Assembly: GCA_945881875.1 (NCBI GenBank)
Contig: CAMCVH010000005.1
Span: 1 to 64,000, forward strand
Source of the DNA: Polynucleobacter meluiroseus
Lineage (GTDB): Bacteria; Pseudomonadota; Gammaproteobacteria; Burkholderiales; Burkholderiaceae
Direction of reading: 5' to 3'
DNA length: 64,000 nt
The translations under genes and the position numbers were made by a program. The number at the start of each line of letters is the position of its first letter. The first letter of the stretch is position 1. The notes under the pieces were generated by a model. It did not search any database, was not told where the DNA came from, and was given only the letters and a program-made list of their open reading frames with translations. Shown here piece by piece: positions 43,506 through 50,924 of this stretch.

Positions 43506-44351
43506 TTATTTTCCGAACTCTTGACCCATTTCAGCACCTCGTGCACTGGCTGCTGCAACTGCTTGAGAGATGATATCTGACCAACCCTTTTGCTCCAACA
43601 CTTGTAATGCGGCGTATGTTGTGCCACCTTTTGATGTGACTCTTTCGCGAAGAGTCCCTGCGGATTCATTGGATTGAGCGGCTAAAGTGGCTGCACCTAA
43701 AACTGTTTGCGTCGCTAATAGATGAGCTTGCTCTTTGCTTAATCCTTGCGCTATGGCTGCTTGCTCAAGGGCCTCAATAAAAGCAAATACATAAGCTGGG
43801 CCGCTTCCTGAAACGGCTGTTATGTCATCAATTTGTTTTTCTTCAGTGACCCAGGTAAATTTTCCAACAGCATGGCAGATACTTTCTGCATTAGCTTGAT
43901 CTTGTTTGGTTGCTTGATTACCTGCAAATAAACCAGTCATACCCTGACCAATCAGTGCCGGCGTGTTCGGCATTGCACGGATGAGACGATCATGTTTTAA
44001 CCACTTGGCCATATCTTCGGTGCGGATGCCGGCAGCTACACTCAGACACAAGGGCTTGTTGGTGCTTTTTTCAAATACCAAAGCCAATTCTGAAGCCGCT
44101 TCTTTAAATTGTTGCGGTTTCATTGCCAAAACTAGTACGTCAGCTTTCTGAATTTTTTCAGAAAGACCCTGAATGTTTTCGTCAGTAGAAATTTTAAAGT
44201 TAGCTTCCAGAGCTTTTCTAGTCGGTTCAAAAGGATCCGCTACAGCGATATGGGATGCTTGAGCTCCCTTTTGGATCAGACCGCTAATCATGGCATTGGC
44301 CATATTGCCGCCACCAACAAATACAATTTTTAAGTTTGATAGAGATGTCAT
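43506..44351 (-). CDS. proC: Pyrroline-5-carboxylate reductase
   Basis: The last step of proline synthesis with NADPH. The 281-residue protein has the Rossmann motif KIVFVGGGNMANAMISGLI, MPNTPALIGQGMTGL near residue 126 and the C-terminal signature SGSGPAYVFAFIEAL near residue 181 to TLRERVTSKGGTTYAAL near residue 238. It overlaps the yggS stop by 4 bases. As often in proteobacteria, it travels with yggS. Confidence 0.96.
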   Translation of the reverse strand: MTSLSNLKIVFVGGGNMANAMISGLIQKGAQASHIAVADPFEPTRKALEANFKISTDENIQGLSEKIQKADVLVLAMKPQQFKEAASELALVFEKSTNKPLCLSVAAGIRTEDMAKWLKHDRLIRAMPNTPALIGQGMTGLFAGNQATKQDQANAESICHAVGKFTWVTEEKQIDDITAVSGSGPAYVFAFIEALEQAAIAQGLSKEQAHLLATQTVLGAATLAAQSNESAGTLRERVTSKGGTTYAALQVLEQKGWSDIISQAVAAASARGAEMGQEFGK

Positions 44352-45061
44352 AAATAAGTTCTTTTGCCAAAAATAGCTGTGCCAACACGTACTATCGTAC
44401 TACCTTCTGCAATAGCTGCAGTCATATCCGAGGACATACCCATTGATAGGGTATCGAAATATGAAGATAAGGATTGAAGTAAAAGATTTTTTTTAAGAGT
44501 CTTGAATAAATCGCAGAGTTGCTTGTGGTCAGCTCTTTGCTGAGCCACATCATCTGTTGGCTCTGGAATGCTCATTAAACCTCTTAGGCGAAGTTTTGGC
44601 ATCGCCATGATAGCAACACATAGTTCACTTAGCTCAGAGGGCTCCACGCCACTTTTACTTGCTTCGCCACTGATGTTAACTTGGATACAGACATTCAAAG
44701 GTTGGAGATGGTCAGGCCTTTGGTCATTGAGTCGTTGTGCAATTTTTAAACGATCAATACTGTGAACCCAGTCAAAGTTTTCTGCTACATCTTTGGACTT
44801 ATTACTTTGGAGTGGGCCAATAAAGTGCCACTCAATTTGATTTCTGATGTCACTTAATTCAGCAATTTTTGACACACCCTCTTGAACATAGTTTTCACCA
44901 AATGCTTTTTGACCAGCTTCAAAGGCTGATCTGACATCACTTGCTGGGAATGTTTTTGAAACGGCTAAGAGTTGGGTGTCTGATGGGGAGCGCCCAGAAG
45001 CATGAGCTGCTTCTGAAAGGCACTCTAAAACATGGGCTAAGTTAGCTTTTATGGAGGTCAT
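44348..45061 (-). CDS. yggS: PLP homeostasis protein YggS
   Basis: A PLP-binding TIM-barrel protein that controls free pyridoxal phosphate; no enzyme activity is established. From MTSIKANLAHVLE it has 237 residues, with LLAVSKTFPASDVRSAF carrying the PLP lysine near residue 36, FGENYVQEGVSKI near residue 54 and LSMGMSSDMTAAI near the C-terminus. The start lies 20 bases inside the end of glcF; ATGs 9 or 30 bases earlier are possible, and the first of these has GGAG 4 bases before it. It is in the same strand run as glcDEF. Confidence 0.92.
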   Translation of the reverse strand: MTSIKANLAHVLECLSEAAHASGRSPSDTQLLAVSKTFPASDVRSAFEAGQKAFGENYVQEGVSKIAELSDIRNQIEWHFIGPLQSNKSKDVAENFDWVHSIDRLKIAQRLNDQRPDHLQPLNVCIQVNISGEASKSGVEPSELSELCVAIMAMPKLRLRGLMSIPEPTDDVAQQRADHKQLCDLFKTLKKNLLLQSLSSYFDTLSMGMSSDMTAAIAEGSTIVRVGTAIFGKRTYL

Positions 45062-46334
45062 ATCCCCCATTTTGCTCCAATATCCCATCAATCAGTTCAA
45101 TCCAGTGTTCGACAGATGTTTCTTGGTTCTGGAGATGGGTGATGCAACCAACGTTGGCAGATACTATTCCGTCAGCCTCATGCTTTTTAACAGCTTGTTG
45201 AAGATTTTCTAATTTTTGCTGTTTTAGCTGCTTGGAGAGGTCTGCTTGAAGAATAGAGTAAGTTCCTGCAGATCCACAGCATAGATGGCTGTCTTCACAC
45301 AAATTTGTTTTGATACCTAGTTGGCCTAAGAAGCTTTCTAGTTGACCTTTGATTTTTTGACCATGTTGAAGAGTACATGGTGGATGGTAAACAACGCCTG
45401 CTTGTGCTTGAGAGCCAAGATATTTCTTAAGCGTGTCGCTATAGCTCGGAAGTATTTCAACTAGATCTTTGCATAGGCTTGAGACTGTTTTGGCTTTTTC
45501 AGCATAAGCTGGATCATCACGCAAAATATGGCCATACTCTTTAACCGTTACACCACAGCCTGAAGCATTCATGATCAAGGCACTTACTTTTTGACCTTGG
45601 CAGTCTGGAGTACTTCCTGTGATGTAAGGCCACCATGCATCAATATTCCGACGCATGTCATCTAAACCGGCCTCTTGCTCATTAAGGTGGTACTTCAATG
45701 CGCCACAGCAACCCGCTTTTGAAGCAGATAAGACTTCAACGCCCACTCGACTCAAGACGCGAACAGTTGCATTATTAATATTGGGAAGCATGCCAGGTTG
45801 AACACAACCTTCAAGCATCAACATTTTATGAGTATGAAGGCCAGGCGCAGGTCTTACTCCTGGCGCTTTACCTTGAGGTATCTTTTGTTGAATGGCGCTT
45901 GGCATAAGTGGTCTAAATAAACGACCTAAGCGCATGCTAGTGTTAAATAAGCTTTTGTTAGTTAAGCCATTAGCTAAAGTCTTACGCAATAACTTTTCAA
46001 GAAATGGTCTATCAGGCGTTTGTTCCTCTACCCATTTACGACCGATATCAATTAGGTGTCCATAGTCGACACCACTAGGGCAGGTAGTTTCACAATTTCT
46101 ACAAGTTAGACAGCGATCTAAATGTTGTCTAGTTTTTTCAGTCGCAAGTTTTCCCTCAGCAATTTGCTTGATCAGGTAAATTCTTCCTCGTGGACCATCT
46201 AACTCATCACCAAGTAATTGATAAGTAGGGCAGGTGGCTGTACAAAAGCCACAATGCACACACTTGCTTAAAATATTTTGAGCCGTTTCTCCATCAGGAG
46301 TACCAATATATCGAGGGGCTAATTCGGTTTGCAT
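45042..46334 (-). CDS. glcF: Glycolate oxidase iron-sulfur subunit GlcF
   Basis: Passes electrons from the flavin subunits to quinone. The 430-residue protein has two ferredoxin-type clusters, CVHCGFCTATCPTY near residue 21 and CLTCRNCETTCPSG near residue 74, then two CCG-type domains (AGCCGALKYHL and HLCCGSAGTYS). It is the third gene of glcDEF, separated from glcE by one base. Confidence 0.95.
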   Translation of the reverse strand: MQTELAPRYIGTPDGETAQNILSKCVHCGFCTATCPTYQLLGDELDGPRGRIYLIKQIAEGKLATEKTRQHLDRCLTCRNCETTCPSGVDYGHLIDIGRKWVEEQTPDRPFLEKLLRKTLANGLTNKSLFNTSMRLGRLFRPLMPSAIQQKIPQGKAPGVRPAPGLHTHKMLMLEGCVQPGMLPNINNATVRVLSRVGVEVLSASKAGCCGALKYHLNEQEAGLDDMRRNIDAWWPYITGSTPDCQGQKVSALIMNASGCGVTVKEYGHILRDDPAYAEKAKTVSSLCKDLVEILPSYSDTLKKYLGSQAQAGVVYHPPCTLQHGQKIKGQLESFLGQLGIKTNLCEDSHLCCGSAGTYSILQADLSKQLKQQKLENLQQAVKKHEADGIVSANVGCITHLQNQETSVEHWIELIDGILEQNGGYDLHKS

Positions 46335-46335
46335 A

Positions 46336-47436
46336 TTAAATTAACCTTCCTGTAGCAAATACCCCTTTAGGGTCAAATGATTTTCTTAAGCGATCTTCTA
46401 CACCTACTAATGCGGCAGTAAGAGGATGATCTTTAAGAGATCCTAACATTTGTTCAGTCTTCTCTTTAGCTCGAAAAACGCTGGCATGACCACCTAATGA
46501 CTGGGCTAAGGCCTTGACCGCTTTGGGATCTAATGATCCTCTGTGCCATCTCTGACCGCCATGCCACTCTATGAGAGTTTCTCCGCCAAGGTCTAAAGCC
46601 TCCGTGGTAGATGGCAAAGCCAGACGCCACAGAGTTGTTTGCTCATCATTTTTAAACCAATCATGAGTTTGTTCACGAAGACTCATCCAAAAAGCTTTAG
46701 CTTCACCGTGATCCATCGTTTGCATACCGTAGGTTTTATAAAATGCACTGGTTGCAGATTGAACAGCGGCTTTAGCACCACTTAATCTTAGATAAAGAGT
46801 GCCAGCGTTTTCACTAACCCAAGCGCTTGCATTTAAGGGCCAAGGTTGGCTAGCAAGTAAGTTCATTAAGTGGATTGCTTTAGATTGCTCCATTGCAACG
46901 CTAACTGTTGCAGTTGCGGCAGCTTTAGGTAAAACCTTAATCGAAACATCTAAGAGTAAAGCTATTGTTCCCATTGAGCTTGGGAGAAGTCTGGAAACGT
47001 CATAGCCGGCTACGTTTTTCATGACGGTGCCACCAAAATTCATGATTTGTCCTTGGCCATTCATAATCTTTGCTCCAAGTACGAAGTCTCTTAAACCTCC
47101 AGCACTTACTCTTCCAGGGCCAGCTAAACCAGAAGCCACCATGCCACCAACGGTGGCACCGCAACCAAAATGTGGAGGTTCAAATGCAAATTGCTGATTT
47201 TTTCCAGCGAGAGCTTCTTCCACTTCTTTTAATGAAGTACCAGATTTAACAGTGATAACTAATTCATCAGGCTGATAACTCAATATGCCTGAATATTCTT
47301 TTGTTGATAAAACTTCACCTTGAAGCTTATTACCAAACCAGTCTTTTGTGCCAGAACCGGTGATTCTGATAACTTGACTTTGTTGATTAGCGTGAGCAAC
47401 TTTCTCTTGAAGATGATTAAGAATTTGCTCGCTCAT
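46336..47436 (-). CDS. glcE: Glycolate oxidase FAD-binding subunit GlcE
   Basis: A flavin-binding subunit of glycolate dehydrogenase, 366 residues. It contains the FAD-binding segment PHFGCGATVGGMVASGLAGPGRVSAG near residue 83, LRDFVLGAKIMNGQG and GGTVMKNVAGYDVSRLLPSSMG. The gene starts at the last base of the glcD stop codon and lies one base before glcF, which supports a GlcDEF complex made in equal amounts. Confidence 0.95.
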   Translation of the reverse strand: MSEQILNHLQEKVAHANQQSQVIRITGSGTKDWFGNKLQGEVLSTKEYSGILSYQPDELVITVKSGTSLKEVEEALAGKNQQFAFEPPHFGCGATVGGMVASGLAGPGRVSAGGLRDFVLGAKIMNGQGQIMNFGGTVMKNVAGYDVSRLLPSSMGTIALLLDVSIKVLPKAAATATVSVAMEQSKAIHLMNLLASQPWPLNASAWVSENAGTLYLRLSGAKAAVQSATSAFYKTYGMQTMDHGEAKAFWMSLREQTHDWFKNDEQTTLWRLALPSTTEALDLGGETLIEWHGGQRWHRGSLDPKAVKALAQSLGGHASVFRAKEKTEQMLGSLKDHPLTAALVGVEDRLRKSFDPKGVFATGRLI

Positions 47437-48929
47437 TAAAAGCGCTCCAACTCTGGATGTGGCAATACCCCGCCTTTAATTTTCATGCGCCCGTATTCTG
47501 CACAACGATTCAAAGTCGGAATCGCTTTATCTGGGTTCAATAGTTTTTTTGGATCAAATGCAGCTTTAATACCCCAAAATAACTCTCTTTCCAAATCACC
47601 AAATTGCACACACATAGAGTTGATCTTTTCAATACCAACACCATGCTCACCAGTAATCGTGCCGCCTAACTCAACACAAGTTTCTAGAATGTCACTACCA
47701 AATTCTTCAGCGCGGTGCCACTCATCTTCATCTGAGCCATTAAACAGAATTAGTGGATGCATATTGCCATCTCCGGCATGGAAAACATTCATACAGCGAA
47801 GTTGGTACTTAGCTTCCATTTCCTGAATGCGTTTTAAAAGCGTAGCGATATGCTGTCTTGGAATCGTGCCATCCATGCAATAGTAATCAGGTGAAATACG
47901 ACCTGCAGCTGGGAAAGCATTTTTACGACCACTCCAAAACTTCAATCTCTCTGATTCGCTTTGCGAAACTTGTATTCGAATCGCGCCACATTGATTAAGA
48001 ACTTGAGTCATACGTTCAATTTCTTCAGCGACTTCCTCTGGAGTTCCATCGGACTCGCACAACAGAATCGATTCGGCGTCCGTGTCATATCCAGCGTGAA
48101 CAAATTCTTCAACAGCTCTTATTGCCGCTTTATCCATCATTTCTAAACCTGCTGGAATAATGCCTGCTGCGATGATGGCAGCAACAGCATTTCCACCCTT
48201 ACTGACGTCATTAAAGCTAGCCATAATGACTTGGGCTAACTGTGGCTTTGGTACTAACTTAACTGTTACCTCTGTAATCACAGCCAACATGCCTTCGCTT
48301 CCGACCACAATAGGTAAAAGATCGAGGCCGGGCGCATCGGGTGCAAGGCTACCAAACTCAACTACTTCACCATTCATCAAAATAGCCCTTACTTTGAGAA
48401 TATTATGAAGCGTTAAACCATACTTTAGGCAATGAACGCCCCCTGAGTTTTCACTGACGTTGCCGCCAATAGAGCAAGCGATTTGTGAGGATGGATCGGG
48501 TGCGTAATAAAGACCATGTTGAGCAACCGCTTCCGAAATAGCTAAATTACGAACGCCTGGTTGAACAACCGCAATTCTGGCAATAGGATCAACTTTGACG
48601 ATTTTTTTAAATTTAGCCAGTGATAAAACCAAACCCTGAGCAATAGGTGTAGCACCACCTGACAAGCCAGTACCTGCGCCACGTGGAACAATCGGAATCT
48701 CAAGTCTTTGACATACTTTAATAACAGCAATAGCCTGCGCTTCTGTTTCAGGAAGAGCAACAGCTAAAGGCATCTGTCTATAAGCTGCTAAACCATCACA
48801 TTCATAAGGGATGGTGTCTTCTGGTTCCCAGAGTAAAGCGTGCGCCGGAAGAAGTGGTTTAAGAGCTTTTACAAGCTCTTCCTGTCGAATCAATATGGCC
48901 TGTTCAGGCGAGTCTATGGTCGTAGTCAT
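47436..48929 (-). CDS. glcD: Glycolate oxidase subunit GlcD
   Basis: The FAD-linked catalytic subunit that oxidises glycolate to glyoxylate. From MTTTIDSPEQAIL it has 497 residues, with VPRGAGTGLSGGATPIAQG near residue 77, DPSSQIACSIGGNVSENSGG near residue 135 and the C-terminal GGTITGEHGVGIEK near residue 431. A TTG three codons earlier is the only longer start. It begins a five-gene run, glcD-glcE-glcF-yggS-proC. Glycolate is released by algae, so this run suggests use of phytoplankton exudate as energy. Confidence 0.95.
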   Translation of the reverse strand: MTTTIDSPEQAILIRQEELVKALKPLLPAHALLWEPEDTIPYECDGLAAYRQMPLAVALPETEAQAIAVIKVCQRLEIPIVPRGAGTGLSGGATPIAQGLVLSLAKFKKIVKVDPIARIAVVQPGVRNLAISEAVAQHGLYYAPDPSSQIACSIGGNVSENSGGVHCLKYGLTLHNILKVRAILMNGEVVEFGSLAPDAPGLDLLPIVVGSEGMLAVITEVTVKLVPKPQLAQVIMASFNDVSKGGNAVAAIIAAGIIPAGLEMMDKAAIRAVEEFVHAGYDTDAESILLCESDGTPEEVAEEIERMTQVLNQCGAIRIQVSQSESERLKFWSGRKNAFPAAGRISPDYYCMDGTIPRQHIATLLKRIQEMEAKYQLRCMNVFHAGDGNMHPLILFNGSDEDEWHRAEEFGSDILETCVELGGTITGEHGVGIEKINSMCVQFGDLERELFWGIKAAFDPKKLLNPDKAIPTLNRCAEYGRMKIKGGVLPHPELERF

Positions 48930-48950
48930 TTGTCTCAATTTCTTAGTGAA

Positions 48951-48980
48951 TTAACTCTATTCTAGCCATTTCTATATAAT
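48951..48980 (+). promoter_or_regulatory. Promoter of the cobalamin adenosyltransferase gene, giving a nearly leaderless mRNA
   Basis: TTAACT at 48951-48956 and TATAAT at 48975-48980 are 18 bases apart. The -10 ends 7 bases before the ATG at 48988, so the transcript should begin at or near the start codon. A first ATG at 48979 is inside the -10 itself and could not be translated from this promoter. Confidence 0.6.
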
Positions 48981-48987
48981 GAGTCAT

Positions 48988-49554
48988 ATGGCTAATAGAT
49001 TGACTCAAATTGCGACCCGAACGGGTGATGCTGGAACGACCGGTTTAGGGGATGGACAGCGGGTAGATAAGGACCATTTGCGTATTTGCGCTATGGGGGA
49101 CGTTGATGAGCTCAATTCAGAAATCGGCGTTTTAATTACCGAGGGTTTACCCGAAAGCGTAGCTGAAGAGTTAAAAGAGCTTTTTTCGCAAGTTCAACAT
49201 GACTTGTTTGATTTGGGTGGAGAGTTATGTATTCCCAACTACACGCTTCTTAAAGATGAACAAGTCCTACGCTTAGATACTTGGTTAGATAAGTACAACG
49301 TAACATTGCCTCGTTTGGCTGAGTTTATCCTTCCTGGTGGTACTCGAGCAGCAGCTCAAGCGCACGTTTGTAGAACTGTATGTCGTCGTGCCGAACGATC
49401 TATTGTTAAGTTAGGACGCCATGAAGCCATTCATGACACACCTAGACAGTACGTGAATCGCTTATCAGATTTACTATTTGTTTTAGCTAGAGTTCTCAAT
49501 AAAGAGGCTGGCGGATCAGATACACTCTGGCGTCATGAAAAAGGCCCCAAGTAA
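48988..49554 (+). CDS. PduO-type cob(I)alamin adenosyltransferase
   Basis: Attaches adenosine from ATP to cob(I)alamin to form adenosylcobalamin. From MANRLTQIATRTGDAGTTGLGDGQRV it has 188 residues, with the ATP-binding RTGDAGTTGLGDG near residue 9, and RTVCRRAERSIVKL and RQYVNRLSDLLFVLARVLN in the C-terminal half. I chose the second ATG because the first is within the -10 of the likely promoter. There is no ribosome site, consistent with a leaderless message. Divergent from glcD. Confidence 0.92.
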   Translation: MANRLTQIATRTGDAGTTGLGDGQRVDKDHLRICAMGDVDELNSEIGVLITEGLPESVAEELKELFSQVQHDLFDLGGELCIPNYTLLKDEQVLRLDTWLDKYNVTLPRLAEFILPGGTRAAAQAHVCRTVCRRAERSIVKLGRHEAIHDTPRQYVNRLSDLLFVLARVLNKEAGGSDTLWRHEKGPK

Positions 49555-49567
49555 GGGGTCTTTTTTT
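49538..49567 (+). terminator. Terminator overlapping the stop codon of the adenosyltransferase gene
   Basis: AAAGGCCCC and GGGGTCTTT pair (one G-T wobble) around AAGTAA, followed by TTTT. The TAA stop at 49552-49554 lies in the loop, so the last codons form part of the terminator. Confidence 0.88.
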
Positions 49568-49600
49568 ACATTCATTATTTTGGATAACAATCTTTAGCTT

Positions 49601-50725
49601 TTATTTTTTATTGCGGCGTTGCCTTACACCGTTGGCCAAAATTTCTAAGGTGTTCAATGAATCATCCCAGCCAATACACGCATCAGTAATACTTGTTGCA
49701 TATTTCAGGGCTTTAGGATCATCCTTGCCTGGCGTGAACTTTTGCGCGCCGCCATTGATATGACTCTCAACCATCACGCCAAAAATTTGTTTTGAGCCCG
49801 CAGATAACTGACCAGCAATATCTTTTGCCACTTCAATTTGACGCTCATGTTGTTTGCTAGAGTTGGCATGGGAACAATCAACCATTAAAGAGCCGGGTAA
49901 TTTAGATGCTTCTAACTCGGCACATGATTTTGCAACACTCTCTGCATCGTAATTGGTTGTTTTTCCGCCACGCAAAATAACGTGACAATCACTGTTACCC
50001 TTAGTTTCAACAATCGCCACTTGTCCATTTTTATGAACAGATAAGAAATGGTGAGGTCTACTTGCAGATTGAATAGCATCAGTAGCTATCTTAATGTTGC
50101 CATCTGTGCCATTTTTAAATCCGATTGGAGCAGAAATTCCTGATGCAAGTTCACGGTGAATTTGACTTTCTGTTGTTCTAGCACCAATTGCACCCCAAGA
50201 GATCAAATCGCCAATGTATTGAGGAGAGATGACATCTAAGAACTCACTACCAGCTGGCATACCCAAACGATTGATCTCTATTAAGAGTTGACGAGCCATA
50301 CGCAGACCTTCATCAATACGGTAGCTTTCATCTAGGTAAGGGTCATTGATTAAACCTTTCCAGCCAACAGTTGTGCGAGGTTTTTCAAAATAGACTCGCA
50401 TGACGATTTCAAGATCATCAGCATATTGAGCTCTTAGCGCTAATAATTTGTGAGCGTACTCAAGCGCAGCTTTAGGGTCATGAATTGAGCAAGGTCCAAT
50501 AATGACCAAAAGACGATCATCCTTGCCATGCATGATGTCACGAATCTTTTTACGAGTATCGCCAATCAGCGTTTCAACAGCTGTACCTTGAATTGGAAAG
50601 AAGCGAATGAGATGCTCAGGCGGTGGCAATACCGTGATATTTTGAATACGCGCATCATCTGTTTCAGATGTCTTATCAATGCTGACGTACCAGTTGTCTC
50701 TGTTACTGAGTGCTTTATCAACCAT
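49601..50725 (-). CDS. aroG: 3-deoxy-7-phosphoheptulonate synthase (DAHP synthase, class I)
   Basis: Joins phosphoenolpyruvate and erythrose-4-phosphate as the first step to aromatic amino acids. The 374-residue protein has IGPCSIHDPKAALEYAHKLLAL near residue 91, the KPRTTVGWKG motif near residue 128 and RGGKTTNYDAESV near residue 252. It resembles E. coli AroG/AroF/AroH; which amino acid inhibits it cannot be told by eye. AAGGAG lies 7 bases before the ATG. Upstream on the same strand is an attenuator with an aromatic leader peptide, so expression is likely set by ribosome stalling at aromatic codons. Confidence 0.97.
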   Translation of the reverse strand: MVDKALSNRDNWYVSIDKTSETDDARIQNITVLPPPEHLIRFFPIQGTAVETLIGDTRKKIRDIMHGKDDRLLVIIGPCSIHDPKAALEYAHKLLALRAQYADDLEIVMRVYFEKPRTTVGWKGLINDPYLDESYRIDEGLRMARQLLIEINRLGMPAGSEFLDVISPQYIGDLISWGAIGARTTESQIHRELASGISAPIGFKNGTDGNIKIATDAIQSASRPHHFLSVHKNGQVAIVETKGNSDCHVILRGGKTTNYDAESVAKSCAELEASKLPGSLMVDCSHANSSKQHERQIEVAKDIAGQLSAGSKQIFGVMVESHINGGAQKFTPGKDDPKALKYATSITDACIGWDDSLNTLEILANGVRQRRNKK

Positions 50726-50761
50726 TTCATTAACTCCTTATTACTAGATACCTAAATATGT

Positions 50762-50791
50762 AAAAAAAAACCGCCGTTTGTGTCGGCGGTT
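50762..50791 (-). terminator. Attenuator terminator upstream of aroG
   Basis: On the minus strand AACCGCCG, loop ACACAAA and CGGCGGTT form an 8-bp GC-rich stem directly followed by nine Ts. It sits 36 bases before the aroG start and 19 bases after the leader ORF stop. It is an intrinsic terminator in front of a gene, not behind one, which marks it as an attenuator. Confidence 0.95.
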
Positions 50792-50809
50792 AATTTGAGT
50801 GCAGGAAAC

Positions 50810-50887
50810 TTATGCTTGAATTTCTGCCTCTCGACCGCCTGGGGTTGAGAACCAAAAGTAAAAGAAATATGAGTTATTTGCAGACAT
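50810..50887 (-). CDS. Aromatic leader peptide of the aroG attenuator
   Basis: A 25-residue ORF: MSANNS, then YFFYFWF (residues 7-13, codons TAT TTC TTT TAC TTT TGG TTC), then STPGGREAEIQA and TAA. Seven consecutive aromatic residues are far from chance and are the mark of an attenuation leader sensing Phe, Tyr and Trp together. GGCGGT in the Gly17-Gly18 codons (50834-50839) complements ACCGCC in the 5' arm of the terminator (50785-50790) and so can form the antiterminator. GGTT and AACC at 50843-50853 could form the pause hairpin. There is no ribosome site; the likely -10 places the start point at or beside the ATG. The peptide has no predicted function of its own. Confidence 0.88.
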   Translation of the reverse strand: MSANNSYFFYFWFSTPGGREAEIQA

Positions 50888-50893
50888 GTGATT

Positions 50894-50924
50894 AATGTAG
50901 CACAGTTTTATGGTGATTGATCAA
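50894..50924 (-). promoter_or_regulatory. Putative promoter of the aroG leader
   Basis: On the minus strand TGCTACATT gives an extended -10 (TACATT at 50899-50894), with TTGATC at 50924-50919 as a poor -35 because the spacing is 19. Transcription would start about 6-7 bases downstream, at the leader ATG. The -35 lies inside the end of tldD. Confidence 0.5.
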
